NCBI GenBank assembly: GCA_025458125.1
Contig: JALOTA010000020.1
Span: forward strand, 1-46,112
From: Hyphomicrobium sp.
Lineage (GTDB): Bacteria > Pseudomonadota > Alphaproteobacteria > Rhizobiales > Hyphomicrobiaceae
Direction: 5' to 3'
DNA length: 46,112 nt
Position 1 is the stretch's first letter. Every line of letters starts with the position of its first letter. The notes beneath the pieces are model-generated. The model saw nothing but the letters and a program-made list of their open reading frames with translations, did not search any database and was not told the origin of the DNA. Of this stretch, positions 19,219-28,982 are shown piece by piece. The position numbers were made by a program, and so were the translations under genes.

Positions 19219-19884
19219 TCATGATGCGGAGAAAAGCCTGTCGTGCATGTTGCGAAGGATACCCGCAGTTGCGCCCCAGATATAGCGTTCCCCGTATGGC
19301 ATCGCGTAAAATCGGCGGTCGCGACCGGCAAGCGTCAGGGCATCGATACGATGATTTGCGGGGTTCATCAAAAAAGACAGTGGTACCTCGAATGCAGCCG
19401 CCACTTCATCATGGTTCAGCTTGAGATGAAAATCCGGCTGGACGATGCCAACGACAGGGGTAACGGCAAATCCCGTTCCCGTGCGGTACACATCGAGATA
19501 GCCGATCGGTTCGATCAGGTGGCGGGACAGCCCGATTTCCTCTTCGGCTTCGCGCAGCGCGGTCTCGGCCGGCCCGGTGTCGGCAGGGTCGGGCTTGCCG
19601 CCGGGAAAAGCGATCTGGCCCGCATGGGAGGCCAGGTGCGAGGTTCGCTCCGTCAGAAGGACGGTCAAGGTTTCACGGGCGACGACCGGGACAAGAACAG
19701 CCGCGGGCCGGGCTGGGGCCGGGCCGGACCATTCCACGAACGCGGAGGGGTTCAGATCGAAATCGCTTGGCGGAGGTATGGGCTCGCCGGCGCGTGGCGG
19801 CGGCTGCGGCGCGGAGCGAAGGCGGCCGGCTGCGAGCCTGCGAAACGCCGGCATTTGGAAGAGACCGGGAGAGTTGGTTTGCAT
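19219..19884 (-). CDS. Nudix hydrolase, CoA pyrophosphatase-like
   Basis: Nudix hydrolases cleave nucleoside diphosphates linked to X; this subgroup (NudL/PCD1) hydrolyses coenzyme A or acyl-CoA. The Nudix box is GGKPDPADTGPAETALREAEEEIGL, matching G-x5-E-x7-R-E-x2-E-E-x-G. Just before it lies HLASHAGQIAFPGGKPD, the signature of the CoA-specific type. Start ATG 19884 (MQTNSPGLFQMPAFRR) is preferred: it gives about 221 residues, close to the family, and leaves 72 bases to the divergent gene; ATG 19941 is the alternative. First gene of the Nudix-DUF6111-cca operon, with 22 bases to the next start. Confidence 0.88.
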   Translation of the reverse strand: MQTNSPGLFQMPAFRRLAAGRLRSAPQPPPRAGEPIPPPSDFDLNPSAFVEWSGPAPARPAAVLVPVVARETLTVLLTERTSHLASHAGQIAFPGGKPDPADTGPAETALREAEEEIGLSRHLIEPIGYLDVYRTGTGFAVTPVVGIVQPDFHLKLNHDEVAAAFEVPLSFLMNPANHRIDALTLAGRDRRFYAMPYGERYIWGATAGILRNMHDRLFSAS

Positions 19885-19956
19885 GATCTCTGAGGCTTGT
19901 TCAGTGCGTTCGGTACCTGACCGGCCATTTCTCTGCCCCATTTCGCGCGCCTTCGC

Positions 19957-21240
19957 ATGTCCTTACTAAATGCCGTGTCGGGATCAACAGCGGACAGACG
20001 GGCGGCAGGGGTGCGGATCACATCGGGAGCGCGCGGCCATCTCAGCCTTGTCGGATTCGGGGCGGCTCTTTTCCTTATACTGGCTTCATTGATGATGGTG
20101 CCGGGCGCGGCCAAGGCTTCGCCGGAACGGGATTTTGCCGCCACACTAGGGTCCGGGGAGCGGCGGACGTTCGAGACTTACATTGCCGCACGTCGTTTCT
20201 ACAACCTGACCCTGGATGAGTTCTGGGCGGAGGTGGAGGAGAAGCGGGCCCTCCGGCGCAAGAAGCGCGCGGCGGACCAGCCGATGACCGCCAAAGATTA
20301 TGCCAAGGGATTTCCGCCGGAGTATTCCGGCCCGCAATTGCCGGCGGATCTGGCCAAGCGCTGGACCAAGTTCCGTGAAGCGCGGGCTGAAGCCTCGCCA
20401 CCGCCGGAACCCCGGCCGGGCGTGGAGGATTTCCTGGCGCACGCGCGCGAGCAGTATGGCTTCGTCCCCGATCGCATTCCGGAGCGCGAATTCAAGCGGC
20501 GATACGCGCGAGAAGCGCTGAGGGTGGGGCTGACGAAGGATCAGGTGGTGCGCGTCTATGCTCTGGAGACGAGCGGACTTGGCACGGCGGACATGGTGGC
20601 TGGAATTCATCCCATCACGAAGAAGGGGACACCGATCTCGACGGCAATTGGATATGCGCAGCTTCTATCAGCCAATTCGACGAGCGAACTCGTCAAGCAC
20701 GGACCGGAGTTCATCGCGCGCCTGAAGCGGATGTCGGAGACAGCACCGACGGCGGAGGCGCGCAAGCGAGCGGCACGCAAGGCGCAGATCCTGACGCGGA
20801 TGCTTGCGGTCGCGAAGTCAGTGCCGAATGAGTGGAGCCGCCATGTCGCGCTTGGCAAGACGCCCAAGGGCTACGGCATCCATGCCATCAATGTCGACGG
20901 CGACATCGGGCCCTGGCTGCAGGTGTTGAAGCTGGAGGGCTTGAAGGAACTCGCGGAAAAGAAGGGCAAACCGCGACTGACCGGCGCTGAAATCGAGCTG
21001 ATGAATCTGGCCGGTCCGGCAACGGGTCTTGAAATGATGACGCCCGCGGGGCGTGCGGCGACGACACCGAATTTCTTCGAGCGTGGCGGCTATGGCCGCA
21101 ACACGATCGTGCGCGGCAAGACGGGAGCTGAACTTCTCAAGGCGCTCGATGACCGGATGAACGACAACCTCGGCAACGAAGGCGCGGTCATCTTCAGTCA
21201 GGTGTTCGACGAAATCGCCGCCGAGATGGCCGGCCGGTGA
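19957..21240 (+). CDS. Secreted protein with lytic-transglycosylase-like region
   Basis: 427 residues. A hydrophobic stretch at about 33-53 (FGAALFLILASLMMVPGAAKA) looks like an uncleaved anchor or a signal with an extended N-terminus. The middle is charged and Pro-rich. A region around 205-245 contains YALETSGLGTADMVAGIHP and then AIGYAQLLSANS; an E-T/S-S-G followed by G-Y-x-Q-L-L is the pattern of the lysozyme-like SLT fold, with Glu as possible catalytic acid. The C-terminal part is helical. Similarity is by motif only, so a peptidoglycan lytic role is tentative and it could be a catalytically different relative. Monocistronic, divergent from the Nudix operon. Confidence 0.6.
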   Translation: MSLLNAVSGSTADRRAAGVRITSGARGHLSLVGFGAALFLILASLMMVPGAAKASPERDFAATLGSGERRTFETYIAARRFYNLTLDEFWAEVEEKRALRRKKRAADQPMTAKDYAKGFPPEYSGPQLPADLAKRWTKFREARAEASPPPEPRPGVEDFLAHAREQYGFVPDRIPEREFKRRYAREALRVGLTKDQVVRVYALETSGLGTADMVAGIHPITKKGTPISTAIGYAQLLSANSTSELVKHGPEFIARLKRMSETAPTAEARKRAARKAQILTRMLAVAKSVPNEWSRHVALGKTPKGYGIHAINVDGDIGPWLQVLKLEGLKELAEKKGKPRLTGAEIELMNLAGPATGLEMMTPAGRAATTPNFFERGGYGRNTIVRGKTGAELLKALDDRMNDNLGNEGAVIFSQVFDEIAAEMAGR

Positions 21241-21259
21241 ACTTCGCTGCCGTGCTGCT

Positions 21260-22118
21260 TTACGGCCATTTCACCACGGGCGGCATGGACGACAGGATGC
21301 TCTCGACGTTGCCGCCGGTCTTCAGGCCGAACATCGTGCCGCGATCGTAGAGCAGGTTATACTCCACATAGCGGCCACGGCGGATCAGCTGTTCTTCGCG
21401 GTCGGCTTCGCTCCACGGCGCCGTCCAGTTGCCGCGCACGATCATGGGAAAGACGCGCAGGAATTGACGGCCCACGTCCTGCGTGAACGCCAAGGCCGCA
21501 TCGAAGCCCCCCTGTTCCGCAGACGGCGTCAGATAATCGTAGAAAATGCCGCCGATCCCGCGCATTTCCTTGCGGTGGGGCAGATAGAAGTATTCGTCGC
21601 ACCATTCCTTGTAACGCTTGTAGTCGGCGACGGCGTGGCCTTCGCAGGCCTGATACATGGCGGCGGAACCACCACTTCGACGTCACGACCAGGCGCGTGT
21701 TCATGTGAACGGCCGGCACGTTCGGATTTTGCATGTGAGCGATGAGGGAAATGCCCGACGCCCAGAAGCGCGGGTCTTCCTCGGCGCCGGGGATCTGCTT
21801 GCGGAATTCGGGTGCGAACTCACCGTACACCGTGGATGTGTGGACGCCGACTTTCTCGAAGACCCTTCCGTGCATGACCGACATGACGCCGCCGCCGAGG
21901 TCTGCCGCCGGATCGTTGCCGGTGTGTTCGGCGCGGTTCCACGGCGTTCGGACGAAGCGGCCGGGGTTCATGCCGGACGTTGGCGTGCCGGGCGGCAGAT
22001 CGTCTTCCAGTTTCTCGAAGGCGGCGCAGATGTCGTCGCGCAGGCTTTCGAACCAGGCGCGGGCGCGGGCCTTGTGTTCCGGATCGAGGATCTTCGGGGC
22101 GTTCGTCTGGGCATCCAT
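21260..22118 (-). pseudogene. hemF: Oxygen-dependent coproporphyrinogen III oxidase, deleted and frameshifted
   Basis: HemF converts coproporphyrinogen III to protoporphyrinogen IX with oxygen. ATG 22118 ([19 protein letters not shown]) begins a clear HemF N-terminus through [33 protein letters not shown] and [15 protein letters not shown]. After base 21666 that frame turns to nonsense. The family resumes one frame over from ATG 21658: [41 protein letters not shown] through [35 protein letters not shown] to stop 21260. Between them the conserved GGGADLTP segment and about 25-30 residues are missing, so it is a deletion of 3n+2 bases, not a single-base slip. It could be a real loss or an assembly collapse. 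Everything else is well conserved. Confidence 0.85.
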
Positions 22119-22289
22119 CGAGGGTAATCTTTCGTAAGGTGTGACGTCGGGGCACGGTCGCGCCACGGTTCTGGCACGATGCGGCCTCAGCCGATAGTGT
22201 ATTCCTGAGCCGCCGTGAAGGGCCTGACGCCGCCGGAAAGTTCGTCGGCCTCCCGGCCTGTCGCCGAATAGTGGAAAGCGGAAAACCTT

Positions 22290-24164
22290 TTGTCCCGGCT
22301 CTTCGAACGCGTCGAAAACCATATCGACCCCTTCACCGGGGACGGGAGCGTGCGGCCGCCGCAGACGCTGGCCGCGTTCTACTGGTTCTTCGTCCGGCAG
22401 AGCTGGCCGACGTTCTCGCTGCTATTGTTCATGGGGTTCTGCGCCGGGGTTCTGGAAGCGTCCTTGTTTGCGTTCGTCGGCTCGCTCGTCGACCGGATGC
22501 GGGAAGCCCGGTCCCCTGAGACGTTCATTTCCGACAATGGATCGCTCCTCCTTTTCATGGCATTCGTCGCCGCGATCCTGCGTCCGGCGGTGTCGTTCCT
22601 TCATGACCTCGTCAAGCACCAGATGATCGGCGGTTCCTTCACGACGCTCGTGCGCTGGCAGTCGCACGCCTACGTCTTGCGGCAAAGCCTGGCATTTTTT
22701 CAGAACGATTTCGCGGGCCGTGTCGCTAACAAGGTGATGCAGGCGGGACCGGCCGTGCGCGAAAGCGTGGTGCAAGCCATCGATGCCGTGTGGTTCGTCG
22801 CCGTCTACTGGATGACGGCTCTCGTTCTGTTCGCGTCGGCGGACTGGCGCCTTGTCGGGCCGCTGCTCGCCTGGTTTGCCGCCTACGTGATGGTGCTGAG
22901 GTATTTCCTGCCGAGGCTGAAGGCGCGTGCCATCGAGACCAGCGAAGCGCGCTCCATGCTGACGGGACGCATCGTGGACAGCTACACCAACATCCTCACG
23001 GTGAAGCTTTTTGCGCACACCGAGCGGGAAGATGCTTATGCGAAGTCGGCGATGCGCGAGCAACTCGACAAGCTGCAGGTGCAGTTGCGTCTCACCACGC
23101 TCATGGAGACCTCGCTGTTTGCCTTGAACGGCCTCCTGCTCGTCGGCATGTCGGGATTGGCAATTGTGCTGTGGAGTGGCGAAGCGGTGACCATCGGCGC
23201 CATTGCGCTGGTGATGGGCCTCACGATCCGCATCGTGAACATGTCGGGCTGGGTGATGTGGACGGTCGCCGGCATCTTCGAGAATATCGGTATTGCATAC
23301 GAAAGCATGGAGACGATTGCGCGGCCATGGAGCGTTGTCGACCAGCCGGACGCTAAGGTGCTCGAATCTCCGAGGGGCGCGATCGCATTCGAGAACGTCA
23401 GCTTTCACTATGGGCGCGACAGGGCGAAAGGCGAGGGGCGCCGCGGCGGCGTCATCGACGGGCTTTCACTGCGGATCGCACCGGGTGAGAAGGTGGGGCT
23501 GGTTGGACGGTCGGGCGCGGGCAAGTCGACGCTGGTCAGTCTGCTGATGCGGTTCTACGACCTGGAAAGCGGCCGCATTCTCATCGATGGGCAGGATATC
23601 GCCGGCGTCACCCAGGAAAGTCTGAGGTCGCACATCGGGTTCGTCACTCAGGATACCTCGCTGCTGCATCGCTCGGTGCTCGACAACATTCTTTATGGGC
23701 GCCCTGAGGCGGGTCTTGCCGCCGCGCGACTCGCGGCCGAGCGGGCCCATGCCGATCAATTCATTCCAGACCTGGAGGATCTGGCGGGACGGAGGGGATA
23801 TTCTGCTCATGTCGGCGAACGGGGCGTGAAGCTCTCCGGCGGGCAGAGGCAACGGATCGCCATCGCGCGGGTGCTGTTGAAAAATGCTCCCATTCTGGTT
23901 CTCGACGAGGCGACGAGCGCACTCGACAGCGAAGTGGAAGCCGCGATCCAGGAAAGCCTGCGGGTGTTGATGGCAGGCAAGACCGTCATTGCCATCGCGC
24001 ACCGTCTGTCGACCATCGCCGCGATGGACCGCCTGGTGATCATGGATCAGGGTCGGATCGTGGAAGAGGGCACGCATGTGGACCTGTTGCGCCACGGCGG
24101 CCTTTATGGGGAACTTTGGAAACGTCAGTCGGGCGGATTTCTCGGTCAGGAAGCGGCGGAATAG
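22290..24164 (+). CDS. ABC exporter half-transporter, first of a tandem pair
   Basis: 624 residues with fused membrane and nucleotide-binding domains. The start is a TTG at 22290 ([15 protein letters not shown]), chosen because no in-frame ATG precedes the conserved N-terminus, which aligns with that of the next gene. Six membrane helices span about 30-320 (for example [27 protein letters not shown]). The ATPase has Walker [11 protein letters not shown]-loop [13 protein letters not shown], signature [16 protein letters not shown], Walker [13 protein letters not shown] and switch AHRLST, all canonical. It probably pairs with the next gene as a heterodimer, since the two are 12-36 bases apart and alike throughout. 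Substrate unknown; lipid or peptide export is typical of the MsbA-like fold. Confidence 0.9.
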   Translation: MSRLFERVENHIDPFTGDGSVRPPQTLAAFYWFFVRQSWPTFSLLLFMGFCAGVLEASLFAFVGSLVDRMREARSPETFISDNGSLLLFMAFVAAILRPAVSFLHDLVKHQMIGGSFTTLVRWQSHAYVLRQSLAFFQNDFAGRVANKVMQAGPAVRESVVQAIDAVWFVAVYWMTALVLFASADWRLVGPLLAWFAAYVMVLRYFLPRLKARAIETSEARSMLTGRIVDSYTNILTVKLFAHTEREDAYAKSAMREQLDKLQVQLRLTTLMETSLFALNGLLLVGMSGLAIVLWSGEAVTIGAIALVMGLTIRIVNMSGWVMWTVAGIFENIGIAYESMETIARPWSVVDQPDAKVLESPRGAIAFENVSFHYGRDRAKGEGRRGGVIDGLSLRIAPGEKVGLVGRSGAGKSTLVSLLMRFYDLESGRILIDGQDIAGVTQESLRSHIGFVTQDTSLLHRSVLDNILYGRPEAGLAAARLAAERAHADQFIPDLEDLAGRRGYSAHVGERGVKLSGGQRQRIAIARVLLKNAPILVLDEATSALDSEVEAAIQESLRVLMAGKTVIAIAHRLSTIAAMDRLVIMDQGRIVEEGTHVDLLRHGGLYGELWKRQSGGFLGQEAAE

Positions 24165-24200
24165 AAAAGACGCCGCATGCCAAGGCTCCAGGTCTCACTC

Positions 24201-26039
24201 ATGTTCTCGTGGTTCGAACGGCTCATCGATCCCTATGCGCGCGTTCCTCTGGAGCCGCCGCCGGCGGGGCTCGCTGCCTTTTTCTGGCACTACGTCAAGC
24301 CGGTCTGGCCGGTCGTTCTCGCGATTGCGCTGCTGACCGCTGCCATTGCGGCGCTCGAGATCGTGATGCTCGATTACGTCGGCCGCTTCGTCGATCTGAT
24401 GTCGACGGCGGACCGGGCGACATTCTTCGCGCAACACGGTGGCGAGGTCGTTCGAATGGCGCTGCTGGCGCTGGTGGTGCTGCCTCTTCTCGCGGTCACC
24501 TGGGAATTCATTTTCCACCAGTCCTTCGCCGGCAATTTCCCGATGATGATCCGCTGGCAGGGGCACCGGTATCTTCTCCGGCAATCGCTGTCGTTTTTTC
24601 AGGACGACTTTGCCGGCAGGATCGCAAATACGCTGATGCAGACCGCGCTCGGCGTGCGCGACAGCGTCGAGCGGGTCATCAATACGATCGTTTATGCCAT
24701 CGTCTACGTGGTGAGCGCCCTCGTCGTTCTATCCGCGGCCGACTGGCGGCTCGCCATTCCGCTGGCCGTCTGGATCGCGTCCTACGTGGCTGCGGGTTCG
24801 TATTTCATGCCGCGGCTGGCGCGTCTTTCGGAGGCGCAGGCCGAAGCGCGCTCCGCAATGACCGGGCGGGTGATCGACAGCTACACGAACATCACCTCGG
24901 TCAAGCTGTTTGCGCATACGGCCGCGGAGGACGCCTATGCGAAGGAGAGCATGCAGGCGTTCATGGAAACCGTTTACGCGCAGATGCGGCTCGTGACGAA
25001 GATGAACGTCTGTCTGCGGCTGCTCAACTATGGCCTGATGGCGGTGACGCTCATCGTCTCGATTTTCCTCTGGCGTGCCGATCTTGTGACGGTCGGGGCG
25101 ATCGCGGTCGCCACGAGCCTCGCCATGCGGCTCGATGCTCTGTCCGACTGGGTGCTTTGGCAAGTCGCGGGCCTGTTCGAGAGCATGGGCGTGGTTCGTG
25201 ACGGGGCGACGACGCTGTCGAAACCGCTCGGGATCGTCGACAAATCGGGCGCGCCGGCGCTCGAGGTGAAAAAGGGTGCCATCGACTTCGATAACGTGAC
25301 CTTCCACTACGGAAAAGGCCGGGGCGTGATCCAGGGATTGAACCTTCGGATTGCGCCGGGCGAGAAAGTTGGTCTCGTGGGCCGCTCGGGGGCGGGAAAG
25401 TCCACCCTGGTCAATCTCCTGCTGCGTTTCTTCGAGCCCGAGTCGGGGCGGGTCATGATCGACGGGCAGGACATCCGCGACGTGACGCAGGAAAGTCTGC
25501 GTCGCGCGATCGGAGTGGTCACCCAGGACACGGCGCTGCTGCACCGCTCGGTCGGAGACAACCTGAGATATGGGCGTCCGGATGCCAGTTCAAAGGATGT
25601 CGAGCGCGCCATGCAGCTCGCGTCGGCGGCGCAGTTCATAGAAGGACTGGGCGACGGGCTCGGACGCAAGGGTCTCGACGCCATGGTCGGCGAGCGCGGT
25701 GTCAAGCTCTCGGGTGGGCAACGCCAGCGCATCGCGATCGCGCGCGTTCTGCTCAAGAACGCCCCGATCCTCGTTCTCGACGAGGCCACGAGTGCTCTCG
25801 ACAGCGAGGTGGAGGCCGCCATTCAAGAGAGCTTGAACGACCTGATGGCCGGCAAGACGGTGATCGCCATCGCCCATCGCCTTTCGACGATTGCCGCCAT
25901 GGACCGGCTGGTCGTCATGGACGGTGGGCAGATCGTGGAGGAGGGCAGCCACGCCGAACTGGTTGCCCGGGGTGGGCTCTATGCCTCGCTCTGGAAACGC
26001 CAATCGGGCGGGTTTCTTGCCGGGGAGGCGGTCGACTAG
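24201..26039 (+). CDS. ABC exporter half-transporter, second of a tandem pair
   Basis: About 612 residues from ATG 24201 (MFSWFERLIDPYARVPLEPP), preferred because it matches the paralogue's N-terminus; ATG 24177 would add eight residues. Six-helix membrane domain (WPVVLAIALLTAAIAALEIVMLDYVG and following), then an ATPase with [54 protein letters not shown] and AHRLST. Both nucleotide sites therefore appear competent. From the signature motif to the end the protein is nearly the same as the upstream gene ([30 protein letters not shown]), although codons differ at many third positions. Stop is followed by the palindrome ggcaccggtgcc (26039-26050). Confidence 0.92.
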   Translation: MFSWFERLIDPYARVPLEPPPAGLAAFFWHYVKPVWPVVLAIALLTAAIAALEIVMLDYVGRFVDLMSTADRATFFAQHGGEVVRMALLALVVLPLLAVTWEFIFHQSFAGNFPMMIRWQGHRYLLRQSLSFFQDDFAGRIANTLMQTALGVRDSVERVINTIVYAIVYVVSALVVLSAADWRLAIPLAVWIASYVAAGSYFMPRLARLSEAQAEARSAMTGRVIDSYTNITSVKLFAHTAAEDAYAKESMQAFMETVYAQMRLVTKMNVCLRLLNYGLMAVTLIVSIFLWRADLVTVGAIAVATSLAMRLDALSDWVLWQVAGLFESMGVVRDGATTLSKPLGIVDKSGAPALEVKKGAIDFDNVTFHYGKGRGVIQGLNLRIAPGEKVGLVGRSGAGKSTLVNLLLRFFEPESGRVMIDGQDIRDVTQESLRRAIGVVTQDTALLHRSVGDNLRYGRPDASSKDVERAMQLASAAQFIEGLGDGLGRKGLDAMVGERGVKLSGGQRQRIAIARVLLKNAPILVLDEATSALDSEVEAAIQESLNDLMAGKTVIAIAHRLSTIAAMDRLVVMDGGQIVEEGSHAELVARGGLYASLWKRQSGGFLAGEAVD

Positions 26040-26143
26040 GCACCGGTGCCGATTGTCGTGGATCAATGACCCGGATTGTGGCCGTGGCAGTGTGGTCAGC
26101 AATGGCCCGGGGCATGCGACCGGGCGCGGCAACGGAGACGAAC

Positions 26144-26347
26144 ATGTCGAAGCTATCAACGCTCATCTGGATCATGCTCGGCATCACCTTCGCGGGCATC
26201 GCCGGGCTGATCGTTCTGGCGACACCGTCTCTCGCCGGTGAGGCAGCCGAGCTTCTCCCCTGGGCGGCACTCGCTGGATTCGTGCTGGCGGTGCCGGCGT
26301 CGATCGCGATTGCACGGAAGATACTGGCACAGACAGGGAACCGGTGA
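26144..26347 (+). CDS. Small two-helix membrane protein
   Basis: 67 residues from ATG 26144 (MSKLSTLIWIMLGITFAGIAG), with ggaga a short way upstream; the longer frame from 26066 is not supported. Two membrane helices, about 8-28 and 42-60 (LPWAALAGFVLAVPASIAIARKIL), with a short loop and a basic tail (AQTGNR). Convergent with trmL, 5 bases apart, and about 100 bases after the ABC pair. Small proteins of this plan are common in Hyphomicrobiales, but I cannot assign a family or function. Confidence 0.65.
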   Translation: MSKLSTLIWIMLGITFAGIAGLIVLATPSLAGEAAELLPWAALAGFVLAVPASIAIARKILAQTGNR

Positions 26348-26352
26348 CCGGT

Positions 26353-26814
26353 TCAAGACGGGTAACCGCCGGTCTGCCGAAGTGCCTCGCCGAGCACGAT
26401 TGCCGCAGCAACTGCGACGTTGAGTGACCGAAGCGGAGGTTTCATCGGGATGGCGACTGCCGCGTCACAGGCCTCACGTACGGCAGCGGGGACGCCCGCG
26501 CTTTCGCGGCCAAAAACCAAAGTGTCCGAGTCGGAAAATTGGAAGTCCGGCAGCCGGAGATCTGCTTTCGACGACAGCAGAACAAGGTGTCCAGAGCCGG
26601 GCGCGTGTCTCGCTTCCAGGAACCGCTGCCAGGAAAGATGACGCGTCAGATCGACATGGTCGATGTAGTCCATCGCGGCGCGGCGCAGGTTCCGGTCTGA
26701 CATGTCGAAGCCGGCGGGTCCAATGACGTCGACAGGAACGCCGAAGCATGCCGCAAGGCGCAGGATCGTGCCCGTATTTTGAGGAATGTCGGGTTGGTAG
26801 AGTGCCAGACGCAC
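26353..26814 (-). CDS. trmL: tRNA (cytidine(34)-2'-O)-methyltransferase
   Basis: SPOUT-fold methyltransferase that 2'-O-methylates the wobble base of certain leucine tRNAs using S-adenosylmethionine. 153 residues, the normal length. Family features: MRLALYQPDIPQNTGTILRLAACFGVPVDVIGPAGFDMSDRNLRRAAMDY at the N-terminus with the N-T-G-T-I-x-R-x-A motif, TLVFGRESAGVP forming part of the trefoil-knot SAM site, and IPMKPPLRSLNVAVAAAIVLGEALR at the C-terminus. Monocistronic; its start is 284 bases from petA, facing away. Assignment is secure. Confidence 0.94.
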   Translation of the reverse strand: MRLALYQPDIPQNTGTILRLAACFGVPVDVIGPAGFDMSDRNLRRAAMDYIDHVDLTRHLSWQRFLEARHAPGSGHLVLLSSKADLRLPDFQFSDSDTLVFGRESAGVPAAVREACDAAVAIPMKPPLRSLNVAVAAAIVLGEALRQTGGYPS

Positions 26815-27027
26815 GCCGGTAGCCTCGTGTCCTCAGTTGCCGCCGCCCGTCCGGCGCCGTGGCGTCATATCACCAAATACATGGCATGATTGGCGATCGC
26901 CGAATGGGTGCGGCCAAACGCTGCAAGACTGCAGGACGCGAACCGCTCGGCCCTACTTAGCAGTATAAGGGGCGCCGTTTTACAAGTCGCTCAGGTCCGA
27001 TTCGTCGGAACGGCCGGCCTTAAGCAC

Positions 27028-27051
27028 AGCGCGGCATGTATCTGCCGCGCT
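27028..27051 (+). promoter_or_regulatory. Hairpin in the leader of petABC
   Basis: agcgcggca (27028-27036) and tgccgcgct (27043-27051) form a perfect 9-bp stem with a 6-base loop, 47 bases before the GTG of petA. No T-run follows, so it is not a standard terminator. It may stabilise the mRNA or be a regulatory element; nothing more can be said. Confidence 0.4.
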
Positions 27052-27098
27052 TGGGAATTGGCGCTCGACGCGCACCCGAGCACATACTGGAGGAACAC

Positions 27099-27671
27099 GT
27101 GGCTTCGACAGAAGAAGAGCCCAACCGCCGAGACTTTCTCGTCCTCTCAGGGGCGGTGTTTGCAGCCGTCGGCGGCGCAATCACGCTCTGGCCGTTCATT
27201 GCACAGATGAACCCTGACTCGGGCGCTCAGGCGCTGGCTTCAGTGGAAATCGATCTGTCCCCGGTCAAGGAAGGGCAGGCAATCACCGCGATGTGGCGCG
27301 GCAAGCCGATTTTCATCCGAAATCGCACCAAAGAAGAAATCGAAGCGGCCAACGCCGTAGAGATTTCTGCGCTTATCGACCCGTCGGCGCGCAACATGGC
27401 CCTGCCGGAAAGTGATCCGGCGACGGACGTCAACCGCACCAAGGCCGGTCACGAGAACTTTCTTATTCTCATCGGTATCTGCACCCATCTCGGCTGCATT
27501 CCGAAGGGTCAGGCCATCGGGGACAGCCGTGGCGAATTCGGCGGTTGGTTCTGCCCGTGCCACGGGTCGCACTACGACACCGCCGGACGCATCCGGAAGG
27601 GGCCAGCCCCTCGTAACCTGGAAGTGCCGCCGTACAATTTCGTCGGCGATAGCAAAATCAAGATCGGCTAA
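27099..27671 (+). CDS. petA: Ubiquinol-cytochrome c reductase Rieske iron-sulfur subunit
   Basis: Carries the 2Fe-2S cluster of the bc1 complex that takes electrons from ubiquinol. The start is GTG 27099, with ggagg about 5 bases upstream, giving 190 residues ([18 protein letters not shown]). The N-terminus has a Tat-like twin arginine (NRRDF) before the membrane helix ([20 protein letters not shown]). Cluster motifs CTHLGC and CPCHGSHYD provide the two Cys and two His ligands, and a disulfide pair sits in the same loops. C-terminal [14 protein letters not shown] is standard. First gene of petABC, 11 bases before petB. Function is secure. Confidence 0.97.
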   Translation: MASTEEEPNRRDFLVLSGAVFAAVGGAITLWPFIAQMNPDSGAQALASVEIDLSPVKEGQAITAMWRGKPIFIRNRTKEEIEAANAVEISALIDPSARNMALPESDPATDVNRTKAGHENFLILIGICTHLGCIPKGQAIGDSRGEFGGWFCPCHGSHYDTAGRIRKGPAPRNLEVPPYNFVGDSKIKIG

Positions 27672-27682
27672 GGGAGCGAAGC

Positions 27683-28969
27683 ATGTCGGCTCACGAGTCG
27701 AACTATACCCCCACGTCACGCATCGGTAAGTGGTTCGACGAACGCCTTCCGGTGGCGCGACTGATGCACGGGCAGTTCGTTGATTTTCCAACGCCGCGCA
27801 ACTTGAACTACATGTGGACGTTCGGCGGCATCCTCACGTTCTGCCTCGCGGCGCAGATCCTCACCGGCATCGTGCTGGCCATGCATTACCAGCCGAGCGC
27901 GGAACTTGCCTTTTCATCGGTTGATCGCATTCGCCGCGACGTGAACTTCGGCTGGCTGATTCAGCCGATGCACGCGGTTGGCGCATCGATGTTCTTCGTC
28001 GCCGTCTACATCCACATTTTCCGGGGCCTCTATTACGGGTCCTACAAGGCCCCCCGCGAGGTGCTCTGGATTCTCGGCGTGTTCATCCTGCTGGCCATGA
28101 TGGCCACGGCGTTCATGGGCTATGCGCTGCCCTGGGGGCAAATGAGCTTCTGGGGCGTCACGGTGATCACCAACCTGTTCTCCGCTCTCGATAGTATCTA
28201 CTCGGGACTGGGCACGGCCATCACCGAATGGCTGTGGGGTGGATATGCGGTCACAGGCGTTACGCTCAATCGCTTCTTCTCGCTGCACTATCTCCTGCCC
28301 TTCGTAATCGCTGGTCTGGTCGTGCTGCATATCTGGGCACTGCACGTCGCCGGCCAGAACAATCCGACCGGCCTGGACATCAAGTCGAAATCGGACTCGG
28401 TGCCGATGTATCCCTACGCCGTGGCCAAGGATGCCGTCGGGCTTTTCGCGTTCCTCATCGTGTTCGCGTGGTTCGTGTTCGTGATGCCCGACTACCTTGG
28501 ACACGCCGATAACTTCACGCCGGCCAATCCACTCGTCACACCGCCACATATTGTTCCTGAGTGGTACTTTCTGCCGTTCTACGCCATCCTGCGCGCCATA
28601 CCCTCCAAGCTCGGTGGCGTCGTTGCGATGTTTGCGTCGGTGCTGATCCTGGTGTTCGTGCCGTGGCTCGATACCAGCCGCGTTCGGTCGGCGAAGTACC
28701 GTCCGTACTACAAGATCGCGTTCTGGTTCTTCGTGTTTACCTGCGTGGCGCTGGGATGGCTTGGCTCCAAGCCGGCTGAGCAGCCTTACGTGTTCTGGGC
28801 GCAGTTCTTCACGTTCGCCTACTTCGCTTTCTTCCTGATCGCTCTTCCGGTGCTGGGGCTCATCGAGACACCCAGACAGTTGCCGCGATCGATCACGGAA
28901 TCGGTGCTGGGCAAGGGTGGCGGAGCGGCTGTGCCGGCCGGCGCGGCTGCGGCGCCAGAGAAACGCTAA
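27683..28969 (+). CDS. petB: Cytochrome b of the bc1 complex
   Basis: Core membrane subunit with two haem b groups and both quinone sites. 428 residues, eight predicted helices. Haem ligands lie in the helix pair shown by [27 protein letters not shown] and in [25 protein letters not shown]. The Qo-site motif PEWY appears in [24 protein letters not shown]. The N-terminus ([30 protein letters not shown]) and Ala/Pro-rich extreme C-terminus are as in alphaproteobacteria. It is not fused to cytochrome c1, unlike the fbcH arrangement of some Bradyrhizobium relatives. petC begins 13 bases downstream. Confidence 0.97.
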   Translation: MSAHESNYTPTSRIGKWFDERLPVARLMHGQFVDFPTPRNLNYMWTFGGILTFCLAAQILTGIVLAMHYQPSAELAFSSVDRIRRDVNFGWLIQPMHAVGASMFFVAVYIHIFRGLYYGSYKAPREVLWILGVFILLAMMATAFMGYALPWGQMSFWGVTVITNLFSALDSIYSGLGTAITEWLWGGYAVTGVTLNRFFSLHYLLPFVIAGLVVLHIWALHVAGQNNPTGLDIKSKSDSVPMYPYAVAKDAVGLFAFLIVFAWFVFVMPDYLGHADNFTPANPLVTPPHIVPEWYFLPFYAILRAIPSKLGGVVAMFASVLILVFVPWLDTSRVRSAKYRPYYKIAFWFFVFTCVALGWLGSKPAEQPYVFWAQFFTFAYFAFFLIALPVLGLIETPRQLPRSITESVLGKGGGAAVPAGAAAAPEKR

Positions 28970-28982
28970 GAGGGACGAGCCA

